Shown in pieces: positions 11,730 to 23,240 of a DNA stretch of 64,000 nt. This DNA is from Chalara sp. BL73 (taxonomy: Eukaryota > Ascomycota > Leotiomycetes > Helotiales), in contig CAKJVC010000081.1 in the NCBI GenBank assembly GCA_918026815.1, forward strand, positions 83,776 to 147,775, in the 5' to 3' direction. The position numbers and the translations under genes were made by a program. Each line of letters opens with the position of its first letter. Position 1 is the first letter of the stretch. A model generated the notes under the pieces. The model was not told the DNA's origin, ran no database searches, and worked only from the letters and a program-made list of their open reading frames with translations.

Positions 11730-12322
11730 GATGGCAACAAGTTGTGTTGTATGTTGAGTTTGTTGCGTGCTAAGGTATGGACAATGTTCATCGGATTATG
11801 CTTCGGTCGTTCAGGAGAGACGGACGAGGTGTTTGTCGCGCCTAAAGAAGTTACTAGGACGCGATTGACTGAGATATACAACACGGCATGGCGCGCATTG
11901 TATTTACCTAGACCTGGTTGCTATGTAATAACTGGAATCATGAATGTGGCCAGACAAGGCTGAGGTTCTAGGTATTGTCCTTTTGTCAGCGCAGCCTTAT
12001 CGTCTCAACTCGAGGCCTTATCATTCAGGCAATAACTTGAGGACTTCCGCTTCAAACATCCTAGTAAGCCAGGCACCAAAAGTAGTAAAACCTGTTATAA
12101 TTATTATCTTCGACCTAAGACTTTTTGGGGAGACATTAGTCATACGACTTCGTCCGTTATGTCCCTCTCCGTGTTTGATTTTAGCTCAACTGTCCAACTG
12201 CTTGTGCCACCCTACCTGGCGCTATTGAGCAGTCGGCTTCACATGAAGCAATATGAAACACTTTCGAGATATCCTTACTATTAAGGTATGTAAATCAAGG
12301 CATATACGTTTCTTCGGAGCTT
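11730..12322. other. intergenic between two same-strand genes
   Basis: This holds the CSN12 upstream region and the 3' end of the regulator gene. No additional coding sequence or structured RNA was seen. Confidence 0.5.
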
Positions 12323-14410
12323 CTAGTTGAATGATAAACCCTCACCATCAAAAACATTCCTAAGTTGTTCCACAAAGTCTACACGGTACCATGCAGTTGC
12401 ACAAAATGGTGCTTCGTACGAGTTGTCTCTGAACTCAGTCAACGCTTCTCGCAACCTCGCTCCAGCTTCAGCAACCTCAATATTTCCATTAAATAGATCA
12501 CCTCCAGTTCTGCTAAGGAAATTCGACAGCAAAGGGCAACTTGACCGATATAAAGCAACGTGGAGCGAGAGCATGAGGTTGAAGCTCTCCGTCAGATGCT
12601 CTACCTCTCTATTTCTAACTACAGAATAACCTGCCTCTTAATCAGCCTTTGCAAAACTAAGGTGTCTCACTTCTTACCTTGAGGCCCCTCCACCAGATTC
12701 GTCAAGTGACATACTCGAAAACATTTCAGCTGCAATACTTGCCATAATGCAAAAGATACCGGAATTTGCATACGATCTTCAATTCGTCCATAAGCCGTCC
12801 AGATCAGGGTGCTCAGTTGCTTAATCAACTTTGTTTCAGCTGCACAAATGGAGCGATACAGCAGAGTTTCAATTGTTGCTTCGGCCGTAACAAGCGTGGT
12901 ATCGTCATAGATAGTTGAAAGATAACACTGTATGCCAGCTCGCAAGATATAATCGAGGGCCATGACTTGTAGGCAACTCACAATCAGATCGCGCTGTATG
13001 CAATTAGCACATAACAGGCATTAGTTTGTGAAGACTAACCCCCTCCGTGCATAAGCCTGCACTCGCATAAAAACTGCCAAACACAAAACTCCTCACCCAG
13101 GTGTTAGGTGCTAGCATCTTGTTAGAGCGGACCTGAGAAGGGTTCCTGTTGGTTTTTGTGGCCACTTCGAGAAGCCGGCAATACTCAGTTACGTAGTTGA
13201 GTGCCCATTGGCCTATGTCCTCGGGGCTGGTAAGACCGCCTTTCACGACTAATGCAACCTTGCCACTGAAACTTTCTGTCTGACGTTTTGCAGATATTGC
13301 CTTCAGCACAGAACTCCTCTGCGCTCGGTCTAAGTGAGAAATTTCATATTGATAAAGCTGGATTGGCAGATTAATCTGGCAGCTCGATTCATCGTTCACG
13401 TAAAAGGTTGCATCCTCAGAATGCTCGCTCGGCCCCACCAGTATGCCAAAGTCGGTTATTCGTGTTGGGTCACTGTGGCCATAGTCTGCATTTTTTTTGT
13501 TAGTTGTGAAAGAGGTCAACCATACGCCAGTTGTCATACTCACATTCTATATTTTCTGAAGCCGTGGTAAATGGATTCTTGCGTTGACAGATAATGTCTG
13601 CTACTGCAGCTGGCCGATTCTCCCGAATGCATAGTTGGCGGCAGTGATGGCAGGGCTCGTCACCATCACACTTTCAATCATATTAGTATATTACGGCCAC
13701 ATAATATGATCCATACATACAGCCTGTTTCCGGAACTTGCATTCGTAGCATGATCCCTTTTTGCGGATATCCTTGAACAATTTCTTCTGGTCGTCCGTGA
13801 GCTTCCTCCGCTGCTTTGTCTTGCTGCTAGTGGGCGGTCCGGATCGGATATCCAGTGTGTACGTATGTTGTTCGAATGGCAGTGGTTCCTTTTTTCCTTT
13901 GCCTTTGGCTCTGCCTCGATGTTCGCTCATACCTTGCTCAAGCTCAGTCTGTGATGAATGTGTATTATCCCTACTGGACCCTGTATACTGTTGTCTATGA
14001 GAGAGTGGGTTTTCAATGGTGTTGAGATTTTGCTCTACATTGGTTTCATTTGATTCAACTACCAGTGGCGAGTAATAGCTATGATCAGAATTCTGGGGCG
14101 GGAATTGGCCTTGACTGATACGTTGGTTGTCTCCATAAGTACTCGGAAACTCTTGTGGAGCAGCGCCGTAGCCTTGATAGTTGAGAGAGTAAGCTGCTTG
14201 TGGCTGCCAATTGGAGTACGAGACCTCTTGCATAGGTGTCGTATTAACATAAGTCCATTGGCTCTCTTGATGGCTCATTGACTGGCTCTCGTACGGGACT
14301 CCAGAGTTCAAATCCTGCGGACGAGAGTCCTGGTTTGCGTCATCGGACTGGGAGTAATATGTCTGATTCTCATAAGGCGCCCAAAAGAAATCCCCATCTT
14401 GGCGCTGCAT
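12323..14410 (-). CDS. atypical zinc-cluster transcription regulator
   Basis: Five exons (13721-14410, 13544-13670, 13040-13485, 12678-12993, 12323-12630; introns 46-58 bases) give about 628 residues. The N-terminal 165 residues are Q/S/Y/N-rich and low complexity. A basic stretch (KQRRKLTDDQKKLFKDIRKKG) then leads into CYECKFRKQACDGDEPCHHC followed by RQLC. That spells C-x2-C-x6-C-x5-C-x2-C, but the sixth Cys comes after only three residues, with another at x18 (ADIIC). The third to sixth cysteines lie in exon 2, so the cluster is complete only after splicing. The remaining roughly 400 residues are helical and resemble the conserved back half of uncharacterised fungal regulators of this type. 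Nuclear DNA-binding role is inferred; no target is visible. Confidence 0.75.
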
Positions 14411-17069
14411 ATTGAGGTCGTGCTGATTGCCAATATTCTGTGTAGCTGTAACTGGTACAAGTGAACTACAGTTTATAGCGGTGACGTCTTACTTTAAGCA
14501 AATGTCAGCCCCAAGAAGATGAGGTGATTGGGTGTTTATTGAGAGTATTACCAAAATTGTGCAGTCCTACGACTCTAGATTTAAAAGACCGCCAATGTAT
14601 TGGCATTGAAGGAAGACAATCTGAACAACCCGAATACAGCATCTTGAAAACGTTGTGACAAAGCGTCAGAAAGAACCTTCATATACTAGAGAATATGCTA
14701 CATCTGTATATTAGCAGCATACGAGTCAAGGCAGATTCAAAGAAGAATAATCTCCCCACGCCTCTCTCAGAGCCGCATGCTTAATTTGGAATTTAGGGCT
14801 GAGAAAATAGCCGGGAAGACCGCTCGACCATTGGAATATTCTGGTGTTTTTACTTTACGTATAGGTACATCCGGGAGAGAGAAACATCATTTAGCGGCAT
14901 TCGAGCTCGAGAAATCCCAATGGGAATAGGGGGTTAACACGCGCATACTCTTGTTAGTGTAATGCTACCTTTCATGCAGCTAAAGGGATTGTGGCGAATG
15001 ATGAATACCGAAACATAGGCGGAGCCTGCGGATGAGCGGTGGTACAACAGAAGATGTGGAACAGAATAGTACGCTTTTTTTGAGGCTGAAAGAATTTAAT
15101 TTGTGAGGTGCTTTTAAGGAAGATGATGATTGGTAACCGACTTTGGCAATATGCATCTCCCAACGTACCATCACGTCGTTTGAATCGGAGAATAAATTCT
15201 TAGAATCAGTATACTATGTAATCATTATCGCAAGTGCAGGGTGGAAGTGTGCGCTCTGCACCTTGCTGAAATTTCACCAGCAAAGCTTTCTGGTCCTGTT
15301 ACTACGGTTTAGGAAGTGAATTCCCCTGAATATAGTTCGGATCACAACCAATAAAAAGCTTCATTTTGAGCAAATAAACTTTTATCAGTTTGGGAAAAGG
15401 GTTTTTGAGTTAAAAGCTACCTCCAATAAAGCACTCGAGCTCGCGAAACTAGTCAGGTACGAAAGCTTGGCCACCAAAAAGAATGGCCAGGACCCTCTAC
15501 GCTAGTTGACCCTTCGTAAAAATCCTTGACCTAATGTTCGTTCTGAACGATTATTTCCTGACGCCGCAAAGTTCGGCCGTAGCAATGCCGTCACAATGGG
15601 CATTCTACTTTGCATGGGACCATTGCAATGATACCCCTGGTCCTCCGAGAGACCCCCCAGTCAATTGTAAAAGACGGGAACTAAATACTATACCTGAGCT
15701 GGCGCCTTACCACAGCGTCGCAACGACCTCTAGAAAGTCTGCCAACGTTCTAGCACAGTGTTTCAATCTTACATGAGGTAAGTCGGCAGTGCGCTTAAGT
15801 CACAGAAAGCAAGGTTTCTGCAGATGGCAGTCACTTTGATTCAGGCACCACTTCCCACCAGTTCGCTGCCAATTCACTTTCCCGATTTGTGATCGGTCGT
15901 CTGAACAAGAGTCTTAAGTGCGACCATAAGATAACCACGAGCGGCACGAGTCGACCCCAGGTTCTGAAACGGTTACCAGATGCTGGTATTTAGGCTTTCC
16001 TGGCCCCCAAGTTCCCCCCTCCGCGCCCCCACCTTTGGACCCCACGGTTCGCTAAAGATAGGGGCTTAGAACACATGTGATGATGAAATGTTTTGAAGAC
16101 TGTTGCATCTGTAAGATTCAACAAGCGCATTGTTACGTTAGATATTAATCTAAGCCTTATAGCATTTTGATTTCAGGATCAGCAGGTATGAAGGACTTGT
16201 GAGCACGTGATCACGATTTGATTCATTGCCAGTATGGCAAACCTCAGGCAGCAACGGACGAAACTTTCGTCTCTTGTTGCTAAAGTGGTATGTGTTTGCT
16301 AGAAAGTCTACAAAATTGGGTCGTATGGCACAGTATCATTGCTCAGAACCTACTCAGGTCCCGAATGTACGATCCTAATGTGGTGCTACAAATTTGTAGC
16401 AAATTCGAAACCAGGTCCATCCGCACGGCCATTCCGCAAGGAATGCTGGTTGGAATAGCGGAAAAAGATTAATTATCATTAAATATTCCAGTTATGCCAT
16501 CTCCACCCACCACTGCTAAAGAACGTGATGTCTCCGTTCTTGTCTAGTTTCTTATCTGCCTACAGCCTACAGGACGAGCTCTCATCAAGTCTATTCCCAC
16601 TTGAGAAACGGCCGCTAAAACAAAAGGCTTTTATGTGATGGTAACCATGGATACACGGATCTCCTGGTCGAAGACTGATGCTGTCAGTCGAATATAAAGG
16701 GCACAGAAAGTGAAAGGGATGCTGCCACTGGAAACATATTTGATGGCAGGCTTGGAGAACCGACTGCACTATGATTGATGATAGCTTCTCGGATATTGGG
16801 GTGTTTACACCCATTTTGCACAACAATTTTCACACAGGGAAGAGAAACAGGAAGCAGTGGAGTGGATAGAGTGCTCTGGTTGGAGATAGTGATAGACGTC
16901 ATATAGTTTTGAAGGGCTAGAGGAATTGATGGCCCCAACAATAACACTTAAGCAAATAGCGGTGCAAGTCAATATATGATGGTCCAAGGATGTAAGTGAT
17001 AGTGCTCTATTCGCATCAGATCTAGTCTCATATTCATAGGCGTTCCCACCCAGAGTAGTGGTATTCTCG
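14411..17069. other. long intergenic stretch, one dispersed repeat
   Basis: No gene recognised. It contains one copy of a composite repeat (16205-16276) that recurs at 24719-24785. Three overlapping minus-strand frames at 16560-16987 compete with each other and look random. Confidence 0.45.
16205..16276 (+). repeat. dispersed composite repeat, copy 1
   Basis: CACGTGAT is followed 28 bases later by ACCTCAGGCAGCAACGGACG and AAACTTTCGTCTC. The same arrangement occurs at 24719-24785, with about 32 of 36 bases identical in the second block. It is too similar to be chance but too short to name; it may be the end of a MITE or solo LTR, or a shared regulatory block. Confidence 0.55.
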
Positions 17070-18332
17070 CTACATCCGCCTAACCCGGATCAGCTCAATC
17101 ATCAAGGCAATGGTGTTTTCGACACAAGAGTCCATGAATATGGAGGACGAATTGTTACCGTGATCACTTCGAAGAAGTACGGCCAGCTCTTTAGAGGCCA
17201 CCATATCCCCAACCTCGAATACGCACACATGTAGACAGCTTTTACACCTCGCGATAGCCTTCATTTTGCGGACACAGAATGGGCTAGCGCGGTAATTTGA
17301 CAAGTCCACGAAACCATGGCCGTGCGAGCTGTCAGCGTGCCACTTAGCCACCGTGTTATACATAGTGGAGCGCCGACCTCCTTTTCTCGCCCCAGACTCG
17401 TAAAATCTTCTAAATTCTCTTCGATTCTTCATCAAGATGTTCCAGTCAATTTCAGGTTCTATACCCTTGGCTTTGTATTCGTTGTGAATGGCCTGTGAAA
17501 GCGCTTCGTTGCGATGATTAAAACACTCGCGAGACCACTGCATAAGCTGAGAGATGCCCGTGAATTTATCGGCTGTCGTCGCCATCAAAGGTACATGAAT
17601 ACCAGATTTAGGAATGGCAATAATACCCACGGCTGCCGTCACATACTTTAGGAGCTCTGGGTGCCATGGCTTACAGGGTATTGGATCCGTCGAGAGATAA
17701 GATTCAGGGGACTTGTCTCTTAGTTTGGTATGCCAGCTAAGTTGCATGGCCATTTCGCTGACGGTCTCGCTGGGGAGACCTTGGAAAGTGTCGGGGAGTT
17801 GAGGTCTGTGATTAGCGAAACCCGACTCTAGTCTCTCGAGGATATTAAGCGTTGTTTTGGCCTCTTCTTCAAAGATTAATTGTCCTGCTAGCCTCTTATT
17901 GTAGGAAGCCAAGGCGCTAAGCATCCTATGTTGTCTTCCAAACGTGGTTGTTTCCCTGTTACGATCGTTGTGACAGGCATTTTGAAAGAATGCTTCTAAA
18001 GAGGTTGCAGTACTAACAATTGATTTGAGCAGTTGTTTCCGCTCTTTATCATCAAGATGTTCAATTGAGTCTAGATCCTGTGGTAATTCAGGGCGTCTGA
18101 GACCTGGCAACAGAATAGCGGGCGTAATGAAGTGCTCATTCGACATGGCTAATGAAGAGGACCTATGGTGCCACAGTCTGATGCATTGGCGATATGTATT
18201 GGGCCAGAGTGATGCGTTTTCTCTAAGAAGTCGCCTGTTAGGCTTCAATTTCAGGCAGCCCATGACATTTTCCGGAGAAATACAAGGTTTAATGAATAGA
18301 GGGAATTGAAGATTTGGAATTGCTGGTCTCAT
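17070..18332 (-). CDS. hypothetical protein, 420 aa
   Basis: A single open frame with plausible coding composition and no introns needed. The N-terminal 60 residues are basic and low in acid (two Arg-rich stretches), which could be a mitochondrial presequence. The alternative start MSNEHFITPAILLPGL lies at about residue 63. The body is helical. Near the C-terminus CVRKMKAIARCKSCLHVCVFE contains a small cysteine cluster. No signal peptide or membrane segment and no family recognised; function unknown. It stands alone between two gene-poor stretches. Confidence 0.6.
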   Translation of the reverse strand: MRPAIPNLQFPLFIKPCISPENVMGCLKLKPNRRLLRENASLWPNTYRQCIRLWHHRSSSLAMSNEHFITPAILLPGLRRPELPQDLDSIEHLDDKERKQLLKSIVSTATSLEAFFQNACHNDRNRETTTFGRQHRMLSALASYNKRLAGQLIFEEEAKTTLNILERLESGFANHRPQLPDTFQGLPSETVSEMAMQLSWHTKLRDKSPESYLSTDPIPCKPWHPELLKYVTAAVGIIAIPKSGIHVPLMATTADKFTGISQLMQWSRECFNHRNEALSQAIHNEYKAKGIEPEIDWNILMKNRREFRRFYESGARKGGRRSTMYNTVAKWHADSSHGHGFVDLSNYRASPFCVRKMKAIARCKSCLHVCVFEVGDMVASKELAVLLRSDHGNNSSSIFMDSCVENTIALMIELIRVRRM

Positions 18333-19277
18333 TGTGCGAAAAGTAAATCCAGAAGACTAGTGCGGCAATCTGTGTAGGAAAGACGAGATTCAGGACTGGG
18401 GAAAAGCCTGGTTGGAGATTCCCTGGCGGGACCTGTACCTATTACTGTATATATGTTATGGTAAATATTGGGAGTGTCCTTGCAGCTTGGGCTGAAGAGT
18501 GCTACAATGCATAGTATATGAGCATTGACAAATTTTTCTATCCTTTTAAAAATTTTTATGCCTTTGCATCCACAAACACTTCTTCCAGAGTGGTTTAGAA
18601 AAAAAAGTTCGCTATCTCATTGAAGTCCATGTTGAACAAGGGTTCAATTTCTGGTATCATAACAAATACAATAATCTATAAAGGAGACCTAATTGGATTA
18701 ACCCACATATTGCGTTCTTTAATAACAAACGAACGCTCATACTTCTAAAGGGCGTTCAAAGAAAGATAACAGCCAAAGGTTGTCGGCCGCTACTACTCCG
18801 TTACTACGTAGGTTATGCTATGTATTTTACTTCTGGCTGACAAAGATCATAAAGGAAACAGTGGAGGTTCAACATAATAAGAAAAAACAATTCATGCATC
18901 CTTCTAAATGGCATTATGCAATGGAAGAATACAGCCATAAATAAGGGGTATACAAGGGTACATGTAAAGACTTTCTGCAGTAAAATTTCTCACGGGAAAA
19001 CGTAACACCAGCACTACTCATGCCAAAGAATAAATCAGTGACTAAGCTTAAGACATATATGTATAAGCAGACAGAAGCCTATAGGCCCTTATTGATAACT
19101 ACTGTTTAAAATGGACGTCTTTCATTAGGGTTAAGCTAGCGTCAACAATACAAATGCATATCACGTGGTCGCTTCGTTGCGCTCATTGTTATTTTCGATT
19201 CGCACTGGATCATTTTTTTTCCCATCCAACTGTGAAAATTTCCTAAACAGGTCGAATATAAGCAGAACACAATCACG
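18333..19277. other. AT-rich intergenic region between divergent genes
   Basis: The region separates the minus gene ending upstream at 18332 from the plus gene starting at 19278, so it holds both promoters. It is AT-rich with several poly-A/T tracts. No gene was seen. Confidence 0.5.
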
Positions 19278-20567
19278 ATGCTTTCAGCTTTTGCGCCCCT
19301 GAAGTGTCAGCCAAGGCCGACAACAATAACTCTCCTTCACAAACTCGCAGGTTTGTCAGGAGTCCGATTCACTCCTACTCTACTCCGCCGCTCGCACAGC
19401 CAGCTCCCACTCGCCCACGATCAAGTCTTACATTCAACAGTCAGTCCTCCTTCAACGGCAGTTTGCTTTTGTGATAAAGAAAGCTTGCATCGAAACATTC
19501 GTGATCTGCAAAGGACTATCTACGGCCACGATACCGAATCAGTTAGAATGCATCATATTGAAAAAATAGTGGATATTATGTCAAAAACCCTTGAACAGAC
19601 GGCGGTAAACAACAAGTTAAGCACTATAAAGGACATTGCAGCACTAAACGCGTTAAATATTATTCACGCCTTTCCTCCAGAGCCTCAATACAATGACAAA
19701 TATGCATACAGATTGTGGATGAAGGTGGTAAAGCATCTAGACTGCTTAACCAAGGTTCTTAATTCTGGTAGCCCCCTTAGTTGGAACGTGAAGGTCCCAC
19801 TATATTGCCGCAACAGCATGATGCTTCTTGTCCAGGCTGGAGACGATTTGGGGGATTTTGCCACAATCACTGCCCTTAATAAACAAGGCCAAAGAGAAAC
19901 TGATGGCTTTGATGAAGAACAAAATGGGGATGTTAAGCAAGAAGACAACATAGACTTCGGAGCAAAGCAAATACCAAGAGACAAAGTTGTGGCAGAAGAA
20001 ATCCCAACAAATGCAGTCAGACGTCTAAGTACCCATGACACCACTCAGCAGTCTGAGAGCTCCCTTATTCTACAATTGAAGAAGTGCCACATATACCACC
20101 TTATTAGCGACACCCCTTCAGTTGGTTTTCCACAATACGTTAAGGTTCTTGGCCAACTCCACGTCACTCCCTACCGTGTCTGGAAGCATAAGCGAGGCGA
20201 CTACATAGAGGATGATGAAGAAAAGACACAGTTTATTGCCGTAATCGATCTATCTGATCCATTATTAAGCATCTGGGCTGTCGCATTGAATGTTGTTTAT
20301 GAGGATCTAGCTTACATGTATTTCCGCAAAACGTTGTACTCAGAAGACCCACTGTTCAATTTCTTCAAAACCAAGAAGTTTGATATCGCTAAGCTTGGTA
20401 CATTGCGTTCTAGTCGATCCGACGTTGACACTTTCCTTGACAAGGACATTGTTAAGATGGTAGACGCTACTAAGGCTATTCGTGGTTATAGCTTGGATTA
20501 TTTGGATGGCGGTACTTACCGGCTTGCGGCTAAGGCTGTATCAGAGGGATGGGGTGTAGTGGAGTGA
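19278..20567 (+). CDS. hypothetical protein, possibly mitochondrial, 429 aa
   Basis: The open frame starts with an Arg/Ser-rich, acid-free N-terminus (about 1-60, with LLRRSHSQLPLAH) resembling a mitochondrial presequence. A helical middle, an acidic segment (about 205-245) and a conserved-looking C-terminal half follow (VLGQLHVTPYRVWKHKRGDY, FIAVIDLSDPLLSIWAVAL). No family recognised. The end is uncertain: reading past the stop, a different frame gives SHWIADFSGQKYIGVAGYGS with a stop at about 20670. It could be joined by a 37-base intron (GTGTAG..CCAG at about 20551-20587), which is unusually short, so I kept the unspliced end. Confidence 0.55.
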   Translation: MLSAFAPLKCQPRPTTITLLHKLAGLSGVRFTPTLLRRSHSQLPLAHDQVLHSTVSPPSTAVCFCDKESLHRNIRDLQRTIYGHDTESVRMHHIEKIVDIMSKTLEQTAVNNKLSTIKDIAALNALNIIHAFPPEPQYNDKYAYRLWMKVVKHLDCLTKVLNSGSPLSWNVKVPLYCRNSMMLLVQAGDDLGDFATITALNKQGQRETDGFDEEQNGDVKQEDNIDFGAKQIPRDKVVAEEIPTNAVRRLSTHDTTQQSESSLILQLKKCHIYHLISDTPSVGFPQYVKVLGQLHVTPYRVWKHKRGDYIEDDEEKTQFIAVIDLSDPLLSIWAVALNVVYEDLAYMYFRKTLYSEDPLFNFFKTKKFDIAKLGTLRSSRSDVDTFLDKDIVKMVDATKAIRGYSLDYLDGGTYRLAAKAVSEGWGVVE

Positions 20568-21508
20568 ATAATTGGCAGTCCTGCTGCCAGAAAGAAGTCA
20601 CTGGATTGCTGATTTCTCTGGACAGAAGTATATTGGGGTTGCTGGTTATGGATCACAACACTGCTAAGGAAGGGGGTTTTGCACCGCTGGATCAGAATAT
20701 TAATGTTTATCACCTTTCAAGTAGCAATGACAAGAGATTTAGATGCCATCGCTGTCATTGTAACCTTAGCAGGGCTGGATCAACTTGGTTAGTATTTGTT
20801 TGTACGACATTAAATTTGACTTCAAACATTCTTCTTAACTGAAACACCAGCAATTCTTTAACGTACGTCCCTGTGTGGCAAGAAACCGCCCGTGGCGAGA
20901 AAGTCAGTAGGTACTTTGACCTTAAGCAAGTCGGACTTTGTATAAAAAAGGTCAAAAAACTCCATAACTTTGTGTCAGTCATGTGCAGTAACCACTCCCG
21001 AGAACTCGAGATACCTCCTCCGTTACGAAAAATTACGATCGCATCGTCGCCTTCGCGCTTGGTTTGTGGAGAGCCTCATTTTGGTAGCATAACGGGACAC
21101 CTCCACCATAGCTCCACCATCGAGCTTTCATCACTCATAATACTCATAAATAGTAGTATCTAACCTCAGAGCCTTACTAACATGCCGGGAAGTTATTGTT
21201 AGCCCTATAGCGGCGGAGGGGGCGTTGTGATTTATGCAACGTCGCTACGCCGATTGGTACATACCCATCTAATCATGCGATAAGGATCCTGGTCATTTGA
21301 AACGCCACCCGCTTCTCACATATTGGTATTCTCTGTAAGTAGGCGCATTTCTCCACGAGGTGCCTTGAAGCCTTGCCCCTTGGCTGCCTTCTGTCTACAA
21401 ATTCACACGGATATCACAGTACCACCATACGTCACCGTCTGGCGCCGCGCGGTGAATGCTAATGTTTCTTTTCTCCAGATCAGTTGAATGCTGTAACTCG
21501 CCTCACCC
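20568..21508. other. intergenic; possible extra C-terminal exon at its start
   Basis: Bases about 20588-20670 stay open in the frame giving SHWIADFSGQKYIGVAGYGS and may belong to the preceding gene. The rest shows no gene; a 96-codon plus-strand frame at 20873-21163 has no recognisable features. Confidence 0.4.
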
Positions 21509-22576
21509 TTGTTGTGCACTGGTTCCACTCTCTACAGTCCGATGCATGAACAATCAGTTACTACAGTGCCTCTTGCCATGGCCTCTCTAGACATGCCCTC
21601 CGCCTCTCCAACAATAGCAACAAAAACCACCACTATAGCTAAAGCCGTCTCCCCAGAAGAGTTCACCGCCTACATCAATGACTCTCAACTCAACCGGACC
21701 TTCCAGCTGCCAGCCGACCCATTACCCGGCCGCCCTAAACCCTTCCAGGTCTCTTACGCCGACTTTGGTTTTCGTCGCGAAGATGCTGGCAACGACAATA
21801 GTGAGGAGCAGGTGCTCTTGTTCTTCGGGCCACTCATGTCTTCACGGCTGTTCAATGCTGCAAGGGATAGGCTGGCGAAAAGGTACAAGGTCCGCATCAT
21901 GAACGCAGAGCACCCGGGTATTGGTAAGACGGATAGCGTGCCGGCTGAGAGGTTGCTTGAGGTCTGGCGGGGTGAGTCATCTAATTCAGATACATTCCCC
22001 TGAACAATACTACTAAGGAACACACATGACTGATTCGCATCTACAGAAGTTATTCCCGCCCTGCTCAACCACCTTGGCACCAAGCACGTCTCTATAGGTT
22101 GCAACGGCGGCGGCACCGTTCTCGGTCTCGACCTTGCCGTTCACAATCCGCAGTTCCTACACCCGTTGTAGCTGTACATCACCATCGCTGCCCCGCCCAA
22201 TGGGTTCACTCGCCGCAATCGGACATACTCATCTGGTCGCTGGCGTTGCCCCTGCCGCGCTCGCTGATTGTCCAGACCGACAAGATAGCCACCTTTGTCA
22301 ACTCGACACTAGGCCCAGGCGAAGCCCACGGGTCGCGAGGGCTCGGATGTCGACTTCGAGGAGGGCGTGCGGCACGGAGTGGAAAAGGACGGGTGGTCCG
22401 ACCGGGGCGACTTTGCGCCTGGCCGAGGCTGTGCGGGGTGTTGTGGGAGCCTGGATAAAGGTAGACGTATTCTTTGCGGAGAAGGACAACGTGATTGGCG
22501 ATGCGGGCACTAAAGGAAACAGGTGGTTCAAGGCGTGCTGGAGGAGGTGTTCAAGACAATGACGCAGGAGGCGTGA
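21509..22576 (+). pseudogene. broken alpha/beta-hydrolase-family gene
   Basis: The first exon is intact (start 21509, or more likely 21578, MASLDMPSAS) and carries an alpha/beta-hydrolase fold start: VLLFFGPLMSSRLFNAARDR and MNAEHPGIGKTD. A normal intron (GTGAGT..CTACAG, about 21974-22046) follows. Exon 2 continues with the nucleophile-elbow-like CNGGGTVLGLDLAVHNPQF. A TAG then occurs after FLHPL, and homologous-looking segments continue in changing frames: YITIAAP, then WVHSPQSDILIWSLALPLPR, SDVDFEEGVRHGVEKDGWSD, GVVGAWIKVDVFFAEKDN and finally LEEVFKTMTQEA. At least four frame changes plus one stop indicate a pseudogene. One change (AAGGCGTGC where AAGGGCGTGC is expected) is a G-run length change, so some lesions could be sequence error. 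Confidence 0.7.
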
Positions 22577-23240
22577 AATAGTAGTGAGCGTGGGATTTTT
22601 TATAATGGGTCTTGCAAGCGTTGTATTTGATGATGCGCCGGGAATTGGTGATGCATAGGTTTGTAACCACGGTTATATACAGGACATACACCAGCTTTCG
22701 GCGTCATCTAGCGGACGCCCGCGATACAACCAGGTCTGGTCACCTCAAAGCATAAGCTACGCACTTTGTGAAAGAAATGCCAACATTCAGAGCAAAGATT
22801 GCGGAGAGGACAAAGCAATTGCAGCCCCTCCCATCCACAAAATCATGTGGTGAGAGATTAGGTACCACGCTGAGCACTACAACAACGGGAGGTACGAGAT
22901 AGTCAGAACGACCATCTTGTCATAACAAACGCAACAGGGGAACATTCTATTTGTCTGTATGTACAACTATTGTGTCAAAAACGCGACACAAACCAACTCC
23001 ATACTATAGAGCAACAGGTCGAGAAGCCCGCCCAAGCCTGCCTCAAAAACTGATCTATACCCTACCCCTCATGCGACAATCTCATTTCTGCGACTTATGC
23101 TTCGGTCATCCGCGCCTCTGGAGTCTCTTTGGCTCTTATACTTCGCTTATCCATACCACTGGAGCTGTCGATAGCTCTGGCACATCACTCATCCGCGCCG
23201 CTTTGGCCTTGGCCGACTCTGGCATGCCTGCTTCCGATGC
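22577..23240. other. intergenic
   Basis: Apart from a small perfect hairpin (TTGTGTC..GACACAA, about 22973-22992) nothing is recognised. A 107-codon plus-strand frame runs antisense into the transposase remnant and lacks features. Confidence 0.4.
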
